64,000 bases of DNA from Auanema rhodensis (GCA_964057225.1 CAXKVF010000072.1:682001-746000); one strand, 5' to 3'; shown: positions 25,928 to 41,091, numbered from the stretch's first letter. The notes: generated from the letters alone by a model not told the origin. Translations and numbers: made by a program.

Positions 25928-28595
25928 TTCACGTAAATTTCAAAGTCATGGTTACCATGCACCAATATCAATAAAAATTTGTTTTTAGACTGATATGGAC
26001 ATGGGGAATCTAATGTTGAAAACCGCATCTCTTTATCTTTCACGTGAAGCGAGTTACATACCAAGTGCACATCACGTGTACATTTAATTAGCATAAATTA
26101 AAGTTCACGTAAATTTCAAAGTCATGGTTACCATGAACCAATATCAATAAAAATTTGTTTTTAGACTAATATGGACATGGGGAATCTAATTTTGAAAACC
26201 GCATCTCTTTATCTTTCACGTGAAGCGAGTTACATACCAAGTGCACATCACGTGTACATTTAATTAGCATAAATTAAAGTTCACGTAAATTTCAAAGTCA
26301 TGGTTACCATGAACTAATATCAATAAAAATTTGTTTTTAGACTAATATGGACATGGGGAATCTAATTTTGAAAACCGCATCTCTTTATCTTTCACGTGAA
26401 GCGAGTTACATACCAAGTGCACATCACGTGTACATTTAATTAGCATAAATTAAAGTTCACGTAAATTTCAAAGTCATGGTTACCATGAAGCAATATCAAT
26501 AAAAATTTGTTTTTAGACTAATATGGACAGGGGGAATCTAATTTTGAAAACCGCATCTCTTTATCTTTCACGTGAAGCGAGTTACATACCAAGTGCACAT
26601 CACGTGTACATTTAATTAGAATAAATTAAAGTTCACGTAAATTTCAAAGTCATGGTTACCATGAACTAATATCAATAAAAATTTGTTTTTAGACTAATAT
26701 GGACATGGGGAATCTAATGTTGAAAACCGCATCTCTTTATCTTTCACGTGAAGCGAGTTACATACCAAGTGCACATCACGTGTACATTTAATTAGCATAA
26801 ATTAAAGTTCACGTAAAATTCAAAGTCATGGTTACCATAAACCAATATCAATAAAAATTTGTTTTTAGACTAATATGGACATGGGGAATCTAATTTTGAA
26901 AACCGCATCTCTTTATCTTTCACGTGAAGCGAGTTACATACCAAGTGCACATCACGTGTACATTTAATTAGCATAAATTAAAGTTCACGTAAATTTCAAA
27001 GTCATGGTTACCATGCACCAACATCAATAAAAATTTGTTTTTAGACTAATATGGACATGGGGAATCTAATGTTGAAAACCGCATCTCTTTATCTTTCACG
27101 TGAAGCGAGTTACATACCAAGTGCACATCACGTGTACATTTAATTAGCATAAATTAAAGTTCACGTAAATTTCAAAGTCATGGTTACCATGAACCAATAT
27201 CAATAAAAATTTGTTTTTAGACTAATATGGACATGGGGAATCTAATTTTGAAAACCGCATCTCTTTATCTTTCACGTGAAGCGAGTTACATACCAAGTGC
27301 ACATCACGTGTACATTTAATTAGCATAAATTAAAGTTCACGTAAATTTCAAAGTCATGGTTACCATGAACCAATATCAATAAAAATTTGTTTTTAGACTA
27401 ATATGGACATGGGGAATCTAATTTTGAAAACCGCATCTCTTTATCTTTCACGTGAAGCGAGTTACATACCAAGTGCACATCACGTGTACATTTAATTAGC
27501 ATAAATTAAAGTTCACGTAAATTTCAAAGTCATGGTTACCATGAACCAATATCAATAAAAATTTGTTTTTAGACTAATATGGACAGGGGGAATCTAATTT
27601 TGAAAACCGCATCTCTTTATCTTTCACGTGAAGCGAGTTACATACCAAGTGCACATCACGTGTACATTTAATTAGCATAAATTAAAGTTCACGTAAATTT
27701 CAAAGTCATGGTTACCATGAACCAATATCAATAAAAATTTGTTTTTAGACTAATATGGACATGAGGAATCTAATTTTGTAATATGGACATGAGGAATCTA
27801 ATTTTGAAAACCGCATCTCTTTATCTTTCACGTGAAGCGAGTTACATACCAAGTGCACATCACGTGTACATTTAATTAGCATAAATTAAAGTTCACGTAA
27901 ATTTCAAAGTCATGGTTACCATGAAGCAATATCAATAAAAATTTGTTTTTAGACTAATATGGACAGGGGGAATCTAATTTTGAAAACCGCATCTCTTTAT
28001 CTTTCACGTGAAGCGAGTTACATACCAAGTGCACATCACGTGTACATTTAATTAGCATAAATTAAAGTTCACGTAAATTTCAAAGTCATGGTTACCATGA
28101 ACCAATATCAATAAAAATTTGTTTTTAGACTAATATGGACATGAGGAATCTAATTTTGAAAACCGCATCTCTTTATCTTTCACGTGAAGCGAGTTACATA
28201 CCAAGTGCACATCACGTGTACATTCAATTAGCATAAATTAAAGTTCACGTAAAATTCAAAGTCATGGTTACCATGAACCAATATCAATAAAAATTTGTTT
28301 TTAGACTAATATGGACATGGGGAATCTAATTTTGAAAACCGCATCTCTTTATCTTTCACGTGAAGCGAGTTACATACCAAGTGCACATCACGTGTACATT
28401 TAATTAGCATAAATTAAAGTTCACGTAAATTTCAAAGTCATGGTTACCATGCACCAACATCAATAAAAATTTGTTTTTAGACTAATATGGACATGGGGAA
28501 TCTAATGTTGAAAACCGCATCTCTTTATCTTTCACGTGAAGCGAGTTACATACCAAGTGCACATCACGTGTACATTTAATTAGCATAAATTAAAG
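25928..28595 (+). repeat. P-type monomers in reshuffled order
   Basis: Alleles typical of the right half of block P are present: G88 (25997-27070 and 28507), G75, T36, A165 (26619), A77, C158 and A11. Their order does not match 3169-5104 or 13729-14784. CACCAACATC monomers at 26984 and 28420 match the one at 14785. This looks like the same monomer pool after additional exchange. The 204-bp monomer at 27688 lies inside. Confidence 0.8.
27688..27891 (+). repeat. 204-bp monomer, third and distant copy
   Basis: Positions 27751-27778 are repeated at 27779-27806. Here both halves end in TTG, the base found in ordinary monomers, so this copy is closer to the original form. It follows a G75 monomer, just as the copy at 15137 does, but no 9-monomer HOR has formed around it. 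Confidence 0.93.
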
Positions 28596-31500
28596 TTCAC
28601 GTAAATTTCAAAGTCATGGTTACCATGAACCAATATCAATAAAAATTTGTTTTTAGACTAATATGGACATGGGGAATCTAATTTTGAAAACCGCATCTCT
28701 TTATCTTTCACGTGAAGCGAGTTACATACCAAGTGCACATCACGTGTACATTTAATTAGCATAAATTAAAGTTCACGTAAATTTCAAAGTCATGGTTACC
28801 ATGCACCAATATCAATAAAAATTTGTTTTTAGACTAATATGGACATGGGGAATCTAATTTTGAAAACCGCATCTCTTTATCTTTCACGTGAAGCGAGTTA
28901 CATACCAAGTGCACATCACGTGTACATTTAATTAGCATAAATTAAAGTTCACGTAAATTTCAAAGTCATGGTTACCATGAACCAATATCAATAAAAATTT
29001 GTTTTTAGACTAATATGGACATGGGGAATCTAATTTTGAAAACCGCATCTCTTTATCTTTCACGTGAAGCGAGTTACATACCAAGTGCACATCACGTGTA
29101 CATTTAATTAGCATAAATTAAAGTTCACGTAAATTTCAAAGTCATGGTTACCATGAACCAATATCAATAAAAATTTGTTTTTAGACTAATATGGACATGG
29201 GGAATCTAATTTTGAAAACCGCATCTCTTTATCTTTCACGTGAAGCGAGTTACATACCAAGTGCACATCACGTGTACATTTATTTAGCATAAATTAAAGT
29301 TCACGTAAATTTCAAAGTCATGGTTAACATGCACCAATATCAATAAAAATTTGTTTTTAGACTAATATGGACATGGGGAATCTAATTTTGAAAACCGCAT
29401 CTCTTTATCTTTCACGTGAAGCGAGTTACATACCAAGTGCACATCACGTGTACATTTAATTAGCATAAATTAAAGTTCACGTAAATTTCAAAGTCATGGT
29501 TACCATGAACCAATATCAATAAAAATTTGTTTTTAGACTAATATGGACATGGGGAATCTAATTTTGAAAACCGCATCTTTTTATCTTTCACGTGAAGCGA
29601 GTTACATACCAAGTGCACATCACGTGTACATTTAATTAGCATAAATTAAAGTTCACGTAAATTTCAAAGTCATGGTTACCATGAAGCAATATCAATAAAA
29701 ATTTGTTTTTAGACTAATATGGACATGGGGAATCTAATTTTGAAAACCGCATCTCTTTATCTTTCACGTGAAGCGAGTTACATACCAAGTGCACATCACG
29801 TGTACATTTAATTAGCATAAATTAAAGTTCACGTAAATTTCAAAGTCATGGTTACCATGAAGCAATATCAATAAAAATTTGTTTTTAGACTAATATGGAC
29901 ATGGGGAATCTAATTTTGAAAACCGCATCTTTTTATCTTTCACGTGAAGCGAGTTACATACCAAGTGCACATCACGTGTACATTTAATTAGCATAAATTA
30001 AAGTTCACGTAAATTTCAAAGTCATGGTTACCATGAACCAATATCAATAAAAATTTGTTTTTAGACTAATATGGACATGGGGAATCTAATTTTGAAAACC
30101 GCATCTCTTTATCTTTCACGTGAAGCGAGTTACATACCAAGTGCACATCACGTGTACATTTAATTAGCATAAATTAAAGTTCACGTAAATTTCAAAGTCA
30201 TGGTTACCATGAACCAATATCAATAAAAATTTGTTTTTAGACTAATATGGACATGGGGAATCTAATTTTGAAAACCGCATCTCTTTATCTTTCACGTGAA
30301 GCGAGTTACATACCAAGTGCACATCACGTGTACATTTAATTAGCATAAATTAAAGTTCACGTAAAATTCAAAGTCATGGTTACCATGCACCAATATCAAT
30401 AAAAATTTGTTTTTAGACTAATATGGACATGGGGAATCTAATTTTGAAAACCGCATCTCTTTATCTTTCACGTGAAGCGAGTTACATACCAAGTGCACAT
30501 CACGTGTACATTTAATTAGCATAAATTAAAGTTCACGTAAATTTCAAAGTCATGGTTACCATGAACCAATATCAATAAAAATTTGTTTTTAGACTAATAT
30601 GGACATGGGGAATCTAATTTTGAAAACCGCATCTCTTTATCTTTCACGTGAAGCGAGTTACATACCAAGTGCACATCACGTGTACATTTAATTAGCATAA
30701 ATTAAAGTTCACGTAAAATTCAAAGTCATGGTTACCATGCACCAATATCAATAAAAATTTGTTTTTAGACTAATATGGACATGGGGAATCTAATTTTGAA
30801 AACCGCATCTCTTTATCTTTCACGTGAAGCGAGTTACATACCAAGTGCACATCACGTGTACATTTAATTAGCATAAATTAAAGTTCACGTAAATTTCAAA
30901 GTCATGGTTACCATGAACCAATATCAATAAAAATTTGTTTTTAGACTAATATGGACATGGGGAATCTAATTTTGAAAACCGCATCTCTTTATCTTTCACG
31001 TGAAGCGAGTTACATACCAAGTGCACATCACGTGTACATTTAATTAGCATAAATTAAAGTTCACGTAAATTTCAAAGTCATGGTTACCATGAACCAATAT
31101 CAATAAAAATTTGTTTTTAGACTAATATGGACATGGGGAATCTAATTTTGAAAACCGCATCTCTTTATCTTTCACGTGAAGCGAGTTACATACCAAGTGC
31201 ACATCACGTGTACATTTAATTAGCATAAATTAAAGTTCACGTAAAATTCAAAGTCATGGTTACCATGCACCAATATCAATAAAAATTTGTTTTTAGACTA
31301 ATATGGACATGGGGAATCTAATTTTGAAAACCGCATCTCTTTATCTTTCACGTGAAGCGAGTTACATACCAAGTGCACATCACGTGTACATTTAATTAGC
31401 ATAAATTAAAGTTCACGTAAATTTCAAAGTCATGGTTACCATGAAGCAATATCAATAAAAATTTGTTTTTAGACTAATATGGACATGGGGAATCTAATTT

Positions 31501-32115
31501 TGAAAACCGCATCTCTTTATCTTTCACGTGAAGCGAGTTACATACCAAGTGCACATCACGTGTACATTTAATTAGCATAAATTAAAGTTCACGTAAATTT
31601 CAAAGTCATGGTTACCATGAAGCAATATCAATAAAAATTTGGTTTTAGACTAATATGGACATGGGGAATCTAATTTTGAAAACCGCATCTTTTTATCTTT
31701 CACGTGAAGCGAGTTACATACCAAGTGCACATCACGTGTACATTTAATTAGCATAAATTAAAGTTCACGTAAATTTCAAAGTCATGGTTACCATGAACCA
31801 ATATCAATAAAAATTTGTTTTTAGACTAATATGGACATGGGGAATCTAATTTTGAAAACCGCATCTTTTTATCTTTCACGTGAAGCGAGTTACATACCAA
31901 GTGCACATCACGTGTACATTTAATTAGCATAAATTAAAGTTCACGTAAATTTCAAAGTCATGGTTACCATGAACCAATATCAATAAAAATTTGTTTTTAG
32001 ACTAATATGGACATGGGGAATCTAATTTTGAAAACCGCATCTCTTTATCTTTCACGTGAAGCGAGTTACATACCAAGTGCACATCACGTGTACATTTAAT
32101 TAGCATAAATTAAAG
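28596..32115 (+). repeat. Mixed monomers, no strict HOR
   Basis: Mostly plain, G35, C33 and A11+C33 monomers. The G35, G35+T104, plain triplet appears at 29652 and 31412. A11+C33 monomers at 30356, 30708 and 31236 are spaced 2 and 3 monomers apart. A private change (TTTATTTAGC near 29283) and A28 (29327) occur in adjacent monomers. Confidence 0.8.
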
Positions 32116-33171
32116 TTCACGTAAATTTCAAAGTCATGGTTACCATGAACCAATATCAATAAAAATTTGTTTTTAGACTAATATGGAGATGAGGAATCTA
32201 ATTTTGAAAACCGCATCTCTTTATCTTTCACGTGAAGCGAGTTACATACCAAGTGCACATCACGTGTACATTCAATTAGCATAAATTAAAGTTCACGTAA
32301 AATTCAAAGTCATGGTTACCATGAACCAATATCAATAAAAATTTGTTTTTAGACTAATATGGACATGGGGAATCTAATTTTGAAAACCGCATCTTTTTAT
32401 CTTTCACGTGAAGCGAGTTACATACCAAGTGCACATCACGTGTACATTTAATTAGCATAAATTAAAGTTCACGTAAATTTCAAAGTCATGGTTACCATGA
32501 ACCAATATCAATAAAAATTTGTTTTTAGACTAATATGGACATGGGGAATCTAATTTTGAAAACCGCATCTCTTTATCTTTCACGTGAAGCGAGTTACATA
32601 CCAAGTGCACATCACGTGTACATTTAATTAGCATAAATTAAAGTTCACGTAAATTTCAAAGTCATGGTTACCATGAACCAATATCAATAAAAATTTGTTT
32701 TTAGACTAATATGGAGATGAGGAATCTAATTTTGAAAACCGCATCTCTTTATCTTTCACGTGAAGCGAGTTACATACCAAGTGCACATCACGTGTACATT
32801 CAATTAGCATAAATTAAAGTTCACGTAAAATTCAAAGTCATGGTTACCATGAACCAATATCAATAAAAATTTGTTTTTAGACTAATATGGACATGGGGAA
32901 TCTAATTTTGAAAACCGCATCTCTTTATCTTTCACGTGAAGCGAGTTACATACCAAGTGCACATCACGTGTACATTTAATTAGCATAAATTAAAGTTCAC
33001 GTAAATTTCAAAGTCATGGTTACCATGAACCAATATCAATAAAAATTTGTGTTTAGACTAATATGGACATGGGGAATCTAATTTTGAAAACCGCATCTCT
33101 TTATCTTTCACGTGAAGCGAGTTACATACCAAGTGCACATCACGTGTACATTTAATTAGCATAAATTAAAG
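32116..33171 (+). repeat. 3-monomer tandem duplication, 2 x 528 bp
   Basis: Copies are 32116-32643 and 32644-33171. The first monomer of each has GGAGATGAGG (G at 32188 and 32716) plus C158, the second has A11, and the third is plain. The copies differ at T104 in the second monomer and at TTGTGTTTAG near 33051. Confidence 0.9.
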
Positions 33172-34227
33172 TTCACGTAAATTTCAAAGTCATGGTTACC
33201 ATGAACCAATATCAATAAAAATTTGTTTTTAGACTAATATGGACATGGGGAATCTAATTTTGAAAACCGCATCTTTTTATCTTTCACGTGAAGCGAGTTA
33301 CATACCAAGTGCACATCACGTGTACATTTAATTAGCATAAATTAAAGTTCACGTAAATTTCAAAGTCATGGTTACCATGAAGCAATATCAATAAAAATTT
33401 GTTTTTAGACTAATATGGACATGGGGAATCTAATTTTGAAAACCGCATCTCTTTATCTTTCACGTGAAGCGAGTTACATACCAAGTGCACATCACGTGTA
33501 CATTTAATTAGCATAAATTAAAGTTCACGTAAATTTCAAAGTCATGGTTACCATGAAGCAATATCAATAAAAATTTGTTTTTAGACTAATATGGACATGG
33601 GGAATCTAATTTTGAAAACCGCATCTCTTTATCTTTCACGTGAAGCGAGTTACATACCAAGTGCACATCACGTGTACATTTAATTAGCATAAATTAAAGT
33701 TCACGTAAATTTCAAAGTCATGGTTACCATGAACCAATATCAATAAAAATTTGTTTTTAGACTAATATGGACATGGGGAATCTAATTTTGAAAACCGCAT
33801 CTCTTTATCTTTCACGTGAAGCGAGTTACATACCAAGTGCACATCACGTGTACATTTAATTAGCATAAATTAAAGTTCACGTAAATTTCAAAGTCATGGT
33901 TACCATGCACCAATATCAATAAAAATTTGTTTTTAGACTAATATGGACATGGGGAATCTAATTTTGAAAACCGCATCTCTTTATCTTTCACGTGAAGCGA
34001 GTTACATACCAAGTGCACATCACGTGTACATTTAATTAGCATAAATTAAAGTTCACGTAAATTTCAAAGTCATGGTTACCATGAACCAATATCGATAAAA
34101 ATTTGTTTTTAGACTAATATGGACATGGGGAATCTAATTTTGAAAACCGCATCTCTTTATCTCTCACGTGAAGCGGGTTACATACCAAGTGCACATCACG
34201 TGTACATTTAATTAGCATAAATTAAAG
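33172..34227 (+). repeat. Six monomers leading into the 15-mer HOR
   Basis: The order is T104, G35, G35, plain, C33, then G43+G125 at 34052. The last is the first monomer with the linked G43/G125 alleles that mark the next region. It also carries a private CTCTCACG change. Confidence 0.8.
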
Positions 34228-37200
34228 TTCACGTAAATTTCAAAGTCATGGTTACCATGAAGCAATATCAATAAAAATTTGTTTTTAGACTAATATGGAC
34301 ATGGGGAATCTAATTTTGAAAACCGCATCTCTTTATCTTTCACGTGAAGCGAGTTACATACCAAGTGCACATCACGTGTACATTTAATTAGCATAAATTA
34401 AAGTTCACGTAAATTTCAAAGTCATGGTTACCATGAACCAATATCAATAAAAATTTGTTTTTAGACTAATATGGACATGGGGAATCTAATTTTGAAAACC
34501 GCATCTCTTTATCTTTCACGTGAAGCGAGTTACATACCAAGTGCACATCACGTGTACATTTAATTAGCATAAATTAAAGTTCACGTAAATTTCAAAGTCA
34601 TGGTTACCATGAAGCAATATCAATAAAAATTTGTTTTTAGACTAATATGGACATGGGGAATCTAATTTTGAAAACCGCATCTCTTTATCTTTCACGTGAA
34701 GCGAGTTACATACCAAGTGCACATCACGTGTACATTTAATTAGCATAAATTAAAGTTCACGTAAATTTCAAAGTCATGGTTACCATGAACCAATATCAAT
34801 AAAAATTTGTTTTTAGACTAATATGGACATGGGGAATCTTATTTTGAAAACCGCATCTCTTTATCTTTCACGTGAAGCGAGTTACATACCAAGTGCACAT
34901 CACGTGTACATTTAATTAGCATAAATTAAAGTTCACGTAAATTTCAAAGTCATGGTTACCATGCACCAATATCAATAAAAATTTGTTTTTAGACTAATAT
35001 GGACAAGGGGAATCTAATTTTGAAAACCGCATCTCTTTATCTTTCACGTGAAGCGAGTTACATACCAAGTGCACATCACGTGTACATTTAATTAGCATAA
35101 ATTAAAGTTCACGTAAATTTCAAAGTCATGGTTACCATGAACCAATATCGATAAAAATTTGTTTTTAGACTAATATGGACATGGGGAATCTAATTTTGAA
35201 AACCGCATCTCTTTATCTTTCACGTGAAGCGGGTTACATACCAAGTGCACATCACGTGTACATTTAATTAGCATAAATTAAAGTTCACGTAAATTTCAAA
35301 GTCATGGTTACCATGAAGCAATATCAATAAAAATTTGTTTTTAGACTAATATGGACATGGGGAATCTAATTTTGAAAACCGCATCTCTTTATCTTTCACG
35401 TGAAGCGAGTTACATACCAAGTGCACATCACGTGTACATTTAATTAGCATAAATTAAAGTTCACGTAAATTTCAAAGTCATGGTTACCATGAACCAATAT
35501 CAATAAAAATTTGTTTTTAGACTAATATGGACATGGGGAATCTAATTTTGAAAACCGCATCTCTTTATCTTTCACGTGAAGCGAGTTACATACCAAGTGC
35601 ACATCACGTGTACATTTAATTAGCATAAATTAAAGTTCACGTAAATTTCAAAGTCATGGTTACCATGAACCAATATCAATAAAAATTTGTTTTTAGACTA
35701 ATATGGACATGGGGAATCTAATTTTGAAAACCGCATCTCTTTATCTTTCACGTGAAGCGAGTTACATACCAAGTGCACATCACGTGTACATTTAATTAGC
35801 ATAAATTAAAGTTCACGTAAATTTCAAAGTCATGGTTACCATGAAGCAATATCAATAAAAATTTGTTTTTAGACTAATATGGACATGGGGAATCTAATTT
35901 TGAAAACCGCATCTCTTTATCTTTCACGTGAAGCGAGTTACATACCAAGTGCACATCACGTGTACATTTAATTAGCATAAATTAAAGTTCACGTAAATTT
36001 CAAAGTCATGGTTACCATGAACCAATATCAATAAAAATTTGTTTTTAGACTAATATGGACATGGGGAATCTAATTTTGAAAACCGCATCTCTTTATCTTT
36101 CACGTGAAGCGAGTTACATACCAAGTGCACATCACGTGTACATTTAATTAGCATAAATTAAAGTTCACGTAAATTTCAAAGTCATGGTTACCATGAAGCA
36201 ATATCAATAAAAATTTGTTTTTAGACTAATATGGACATGGGGAATCTAATTTTGAAAACCGCATCTCTTTATCTTTCACGTGAAGCGAGTTACATACCAA
36301 GTGCACATCACGTGTACATTTAATTAGCATAAATTAAAGTTCACGTAAATTTCAAAGTCATGGTTACCATGAAGCAATATCAATAAAAATTTGTTTTTAG
36401 ACTAATATGGACATGGGGAATCTAATTTTGAAAACCGCATCTCTTTATCTTTCACGTGAAGCGAGTTACATACCAAGTGCACATCACGTGTACATTTAAT
36501 TAGCATAAATTAAAGTTCACGTAAATTTCAAAGTCATGGTTACCATGAACCAATATCAATAAAAATTTGTTTTTAGACTAATATGGACATGGGGAATCTA
36601 ATTTTGAAAACCGCATCTCTTTATCTTTCACGTGAAGCGAGTTACATACCAAGTGCACATCACGTGTACATTTAATTAGCATAAATTAAAGTTCACGTAA
36701 ATTTCAAAGTCATGGTTACCATGAACCAATATCAATAAAAATTTGTTTTTAGACTAATATGGACATGGGGAATCTAATTTTGAAAACCGCATCTCTTTAT
36801 CTTTCACGTGAAGCGAGTTACATACCAAGTGCACATCACGTGTACATTTAATTAGCATAAATTAAAGTTCACGTAAATTTCAAAGTCATGGTTACCATGA
36901 AGCAATATCAATAAAAATTTGTTTTTAGACTAATATGGACATGGGGAATCTAATTTTGAAAACCGCATCTCTTTATCTTTCACGTGAAGCGAGTTACATA
37001 CCAAGTGCACATCACGTGTACATTTAATTAGCATAAATTAAAGTTCACGTAAATTTCAAAGTCATGGTTACCATGAACCAATATCAATAAAAATTTGTTT
37101 TTAGACTAATATGGACATGGGGAATCTAATTTTGAAAACCGCATCTCTTTATCTTTCACGTGAAGCGAGTTACATACCAAGTGCACATCACGTGTACATT

Positions 37201-40200
37201 TAATTAGCATAAATTAAAGTTCACGTAAATTTCAAAGTCATGGTTACCATGAAGCAATATCAATAAAAATTTGTTTTTAGACTAATATGGACATGGGGAA
37301 TCTAATTTTGAAAACCGCATCTCTTTATCTTTCACGTGAAGCGAGTTACATACCAAGTGCACATCACGTGTACATTTAATTAGCATAAATTAAAGTTCAC
37401 GTAAATTTCAAAGTCATGGTTACCATGAACCAATATCAATAAAAATTTGTTTTTAGACTAATATGGACATGGGGAATCTTATTTTGAAAACCGCATCTCT
37501 TTATCTTTCACGTGAAGCGAGTTACATACCAAGTGCACATCACGTGTACATTTAATTAGCATAAATTAAAGTTCACGTAAATTTCAAAGTCATGGTTACC
37601 ATGCACCAATATCAATAAAAATTTGTTTTTAGACTAATATGGACAAGGGGAATCTAATTTTGAAAACCGCATCTCTTTATCTTTCACGTGAAGCGAGTTA
37701 CATACCAAGTGCACATCACGTGTACATTTAATTAGCATAAATTAAAGTTCACGTAAATTTCAAAGTCATGGTTACCATGAACCAATATCGATAAAAATTT
37801 GTTTTTAGACTAATATGGACATGGGGAATCTAATTTTGAAAACCGCATCTCTTTATCTTTCACGTGAAGCGGGTTACATACCAAGTGCACATCACGTGTA
37901 CATTTAATTAGCATAAATTAAAGTTCACGTAAATTTCAAAGTCATGGTTACCATGAAGCAATATCAATAAAAATTTGTTTTTAGACTAATATGGACATGG
38001 GGAATCTAATTTTGAAAACCGCATCTCTTTATCTTTCACGTGAAGCGAGTTACATACCAAGTGCACATCACGTGTACATTTAATTAGCATAAATTAAAGT
38101 TCACGTAAATTTCAAAGTCATGGTTACCATGAACCAATATCAATAAAAATTTGTTTTTAGACTAATATGGACATGGGGAATCTAATTTTGAAAACCGCAT
38201 CTCTTTATCTTTCACGTGAAGCGAGTTACATACCAAGTGCACATCACGTGTACATTTAATTAGCATAAATTAAAGTTCACGTAAATTTCAAAGTCATGGT
38301 TACCATGAACCAATATCAATAAAAATTTGTTTTTAGACTAATATGGACATGGGGAATCTAATTTTGAAAACCGCATCTCTTTATCTTTCACGTGAAGCGA
38401 GTTACATACCAAGTGCACATCACGTGTACATTTAATTAGCATAAATTAAAGTTCACGTAAATTTCAAAGTCATGGTTACCATGAAGCAATATCAATAAAA
38501 ATTTGTTTTTAGACTAATATGGACATGGGGAATCTAATTTTGAAAACCGCATCTCTTTATCTTTCACGTGAAGCGAGTTACATACCAAGTGCACATCACG
38601 TGTACATTTAATTAGCATAAATTAAAGTTCACGTAAATTTCAAAGTCATGGTTACCATGAACCAATATCAATAAAAATTTGTTTTTAGACTAATATGGAC
38701 ATGGGGAATCTAATTTTGAAAACCGCATCTCTTTATCTTTCACGTGAAGCGAGTTACATACCAAGTGCACATCACGTGTACATTTAATTAGCATAAATTA
38801 AAGTTCACGTAAATTTCAAAGTCATGGTTACCATGAAGCAATATCAATAAAAATTTGTTTTTAGACTAATATGGACATGGGGAATCTAATTTTGAAAACC
38901 GCATCTCTTTATCTTTCACGTGAAGCGAGTTACATACCAAGTGCACATCACGTGTACATTTAATTAGCATAAATTAAAGTTCACGTAAATTTCAAAGTCA
39001 TGGTTACCATGAAGCAATATCAATAAAAATTTGTTTTTAGACTAATATGGACATGGGGAATCTAATTTTGAAAACCGCATCTCTTTATCTTTCACGTGAA
39101 GCGAGTTACATACCAAGTGCACATCACGTGTACATTTAATTAGCATAAATTAAAGTTCACGTAAATTTCAAAGTCATGGTTACCATGAACCAATATCAAT
39201 AAAAATTTGTTTTTAGACTAATATGGACATGGGGAATCTAATTTTGAAAACCGCATCTCTTTATCTTTCACGTGAAGCGAGTTACATACCAAGTGCACAT
39301 CACGTGTACATTTAATTAGCATAAATTAAAGTTCACGTAAATTTCAAAGTCATGGTTACCATGAACCAATATCAATAAAAATTTGTTTTTAGACTAATAT
39401 GGACATGGGGAATCTAATTTTGAAAACCGCATCTCTTTATCTTTCACGTGAAGCGAGTTACATACCAAGTGCACATCACGTGTACATTTAATTAGCATAA
39501 ATTAAAGTTCACGTAAATTTCAAAGTCATGGTTACCATGAAGCAATATCAATAAAAATTTGTTTTTAGACTAATATGGACATGGGGAATCTAATTTTGAA
39601 AACCGCATCTCTTTATCTTTCACGTGAAGCGAGTTACATACCAAGTGCACATCACGTGTACATTTAATTAGCATAAATTAAAGTTCACGTAAATTTCAAA
39701 GTCATGGTTACCATGAACCAATATCAATAAAAATTTGTTTTTAGACTAATATGGACATGGGGAATCTAATTTTGAAAACCGCATCTCTTTATCTTTCACG
39801 TGAAGCGAGTTACATACCAAGTGCACATCACGTGTACATTTAATTAGCATAAATTAAAGTTCACGTAAATTTCAAAGTCATGGTTACCATGAAGCAATAT
39901 CAATAAAAATTTGTTTTTAGACTAATATGGACATGGGGAATCTAATTTTGAAAACCGCATCTCTTTATCTTTCACGTGAAGCGAGTTACATACCAAGTGC
40001 ACATCACGTGTACATTTAATTAGCATAAATTAAAGTTCACGTAAATTTCAAAGTCATGGTTACCATGAACCAATATCAATAAAAATTTGTTTTTAGACTA
40101 ATATGGACATGGGGAATCTAATTTTGAAAACCGCATCTCTTTATCTTTCACGTGAAGCGAGTTACATACCAAGTGCACATCACGTGTACATTTAATTAGC

Positions 40201-41091
40201 ATAAATTAAAGTTCACGTAAATTTCAAAGTCATGGTTACCATGCACCAATATCAATAAAAATTTGTTTTTAGACTAATATGGACAAGGGGAATCTAATTT
40301 TGAAAACCGCATCTCTTTATCTTTCACTTGAAGCGAGTTACATACCAAGTGCACATCACGTGTACATTTAATTAGCATAAATTAAAGTTCACGTAAATTT
40401 CAAAGTCATGGTTACCATGAACCAATATCGATAAAAATTTGTTTTTAGACTAATATGGACATGGGGAATCTAATTTTGAAAACCGCATCTCTTTATCTTT
40501 CACGTGAAGCGGGTTACATACCAAGTGCACATCACGTGTACATTTAATTAGCATAAATTAAAGTTCACGTAAATTTCAAAGTCATGGTTACCATGAAGCA
40601 ATATCAATAAAAATTTGTTTTTAGACTAATATGGACATGGGGAATCTAATTTTGAAAACCGCATCTCTTTATCTTTCACGTGAAGCGAGTTACATACCAA
40701 GTGCACATCACGTGTACATTTAATTAGCATAAATTAAAGTTCACGTAAATTTCAAAGTCATGGTTACCATGAACCAATATCAATAAAAATTTGTTTTTAG
40801 ACTAATATGGACATGGGGAATCTAATTTTGAAAACCGCATCTCTTTATCTTTCACGTGAAGCGAGTTACATACCAAGTGCACATCACGTGTACATTTAAT
40901 TAGCATAAATTAAAGTTCACGTAAATTTCAAAGTCATGGTTACCATGAACCAATATCAATAAAAATTTGTTTTTAGACTAATATGGACATGGGGAATCTA
41001 ATTTTGAAAACCGCATCTCTTTATCTTTCACGTGAAGCGAGTTACATACCAAGTGCACATCACGTGTACATTTAATTAGCATAAATTAAAG
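34228..41091 (+). repeat. 15-monomer HOR, about 2.6 units of 2640 bp
   Basis: Full units are 35108-37747 and 37748-40387, with a partial unit at 34228-35107 and a third that continues to 41091. The order in a unit is G43+G125; G35; plain; plain; G35; plain; G35; G35; plain; plain; G35; plain; G35; plain (GAATCTT in the first two copies); C33+A75 (ACAAGGGG). Marker spacing is exact: GAATCTT at 34840/37480 and G125 at 35232/37872/40512. The third unit lacks the GAATCTT change and has CACTTG at 40328. Confidence 0.93.
35218..35234 (+). other. Best CENP-B-box-like variant (8 of 9 core bases)
   Basis: The G125 allele changes AGCGAG to AGCGGG, leaving only A for G at the fifth position as a mismatch. 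The same 8-of-9 form occurs at 37858, 40498, 41378, 42258 and 49119. The G125 monomer at 34052 also has C for T inside the box (CTCTCACG), so it stays at 7 of 9. Confidence 0.45.

Noticed and set aside
25912-26094. A 60-codon open frame on the minus strand
   Set aside because: It lies wholly in the satellite. The G at 25992 (CTGATATGG instead of CTAATATGG) changes a minus-strand TAG to CAG, which is the only reason the frame stays open here and not in every monomer. There is no domain, signal or homology, so it is a chance read-through.
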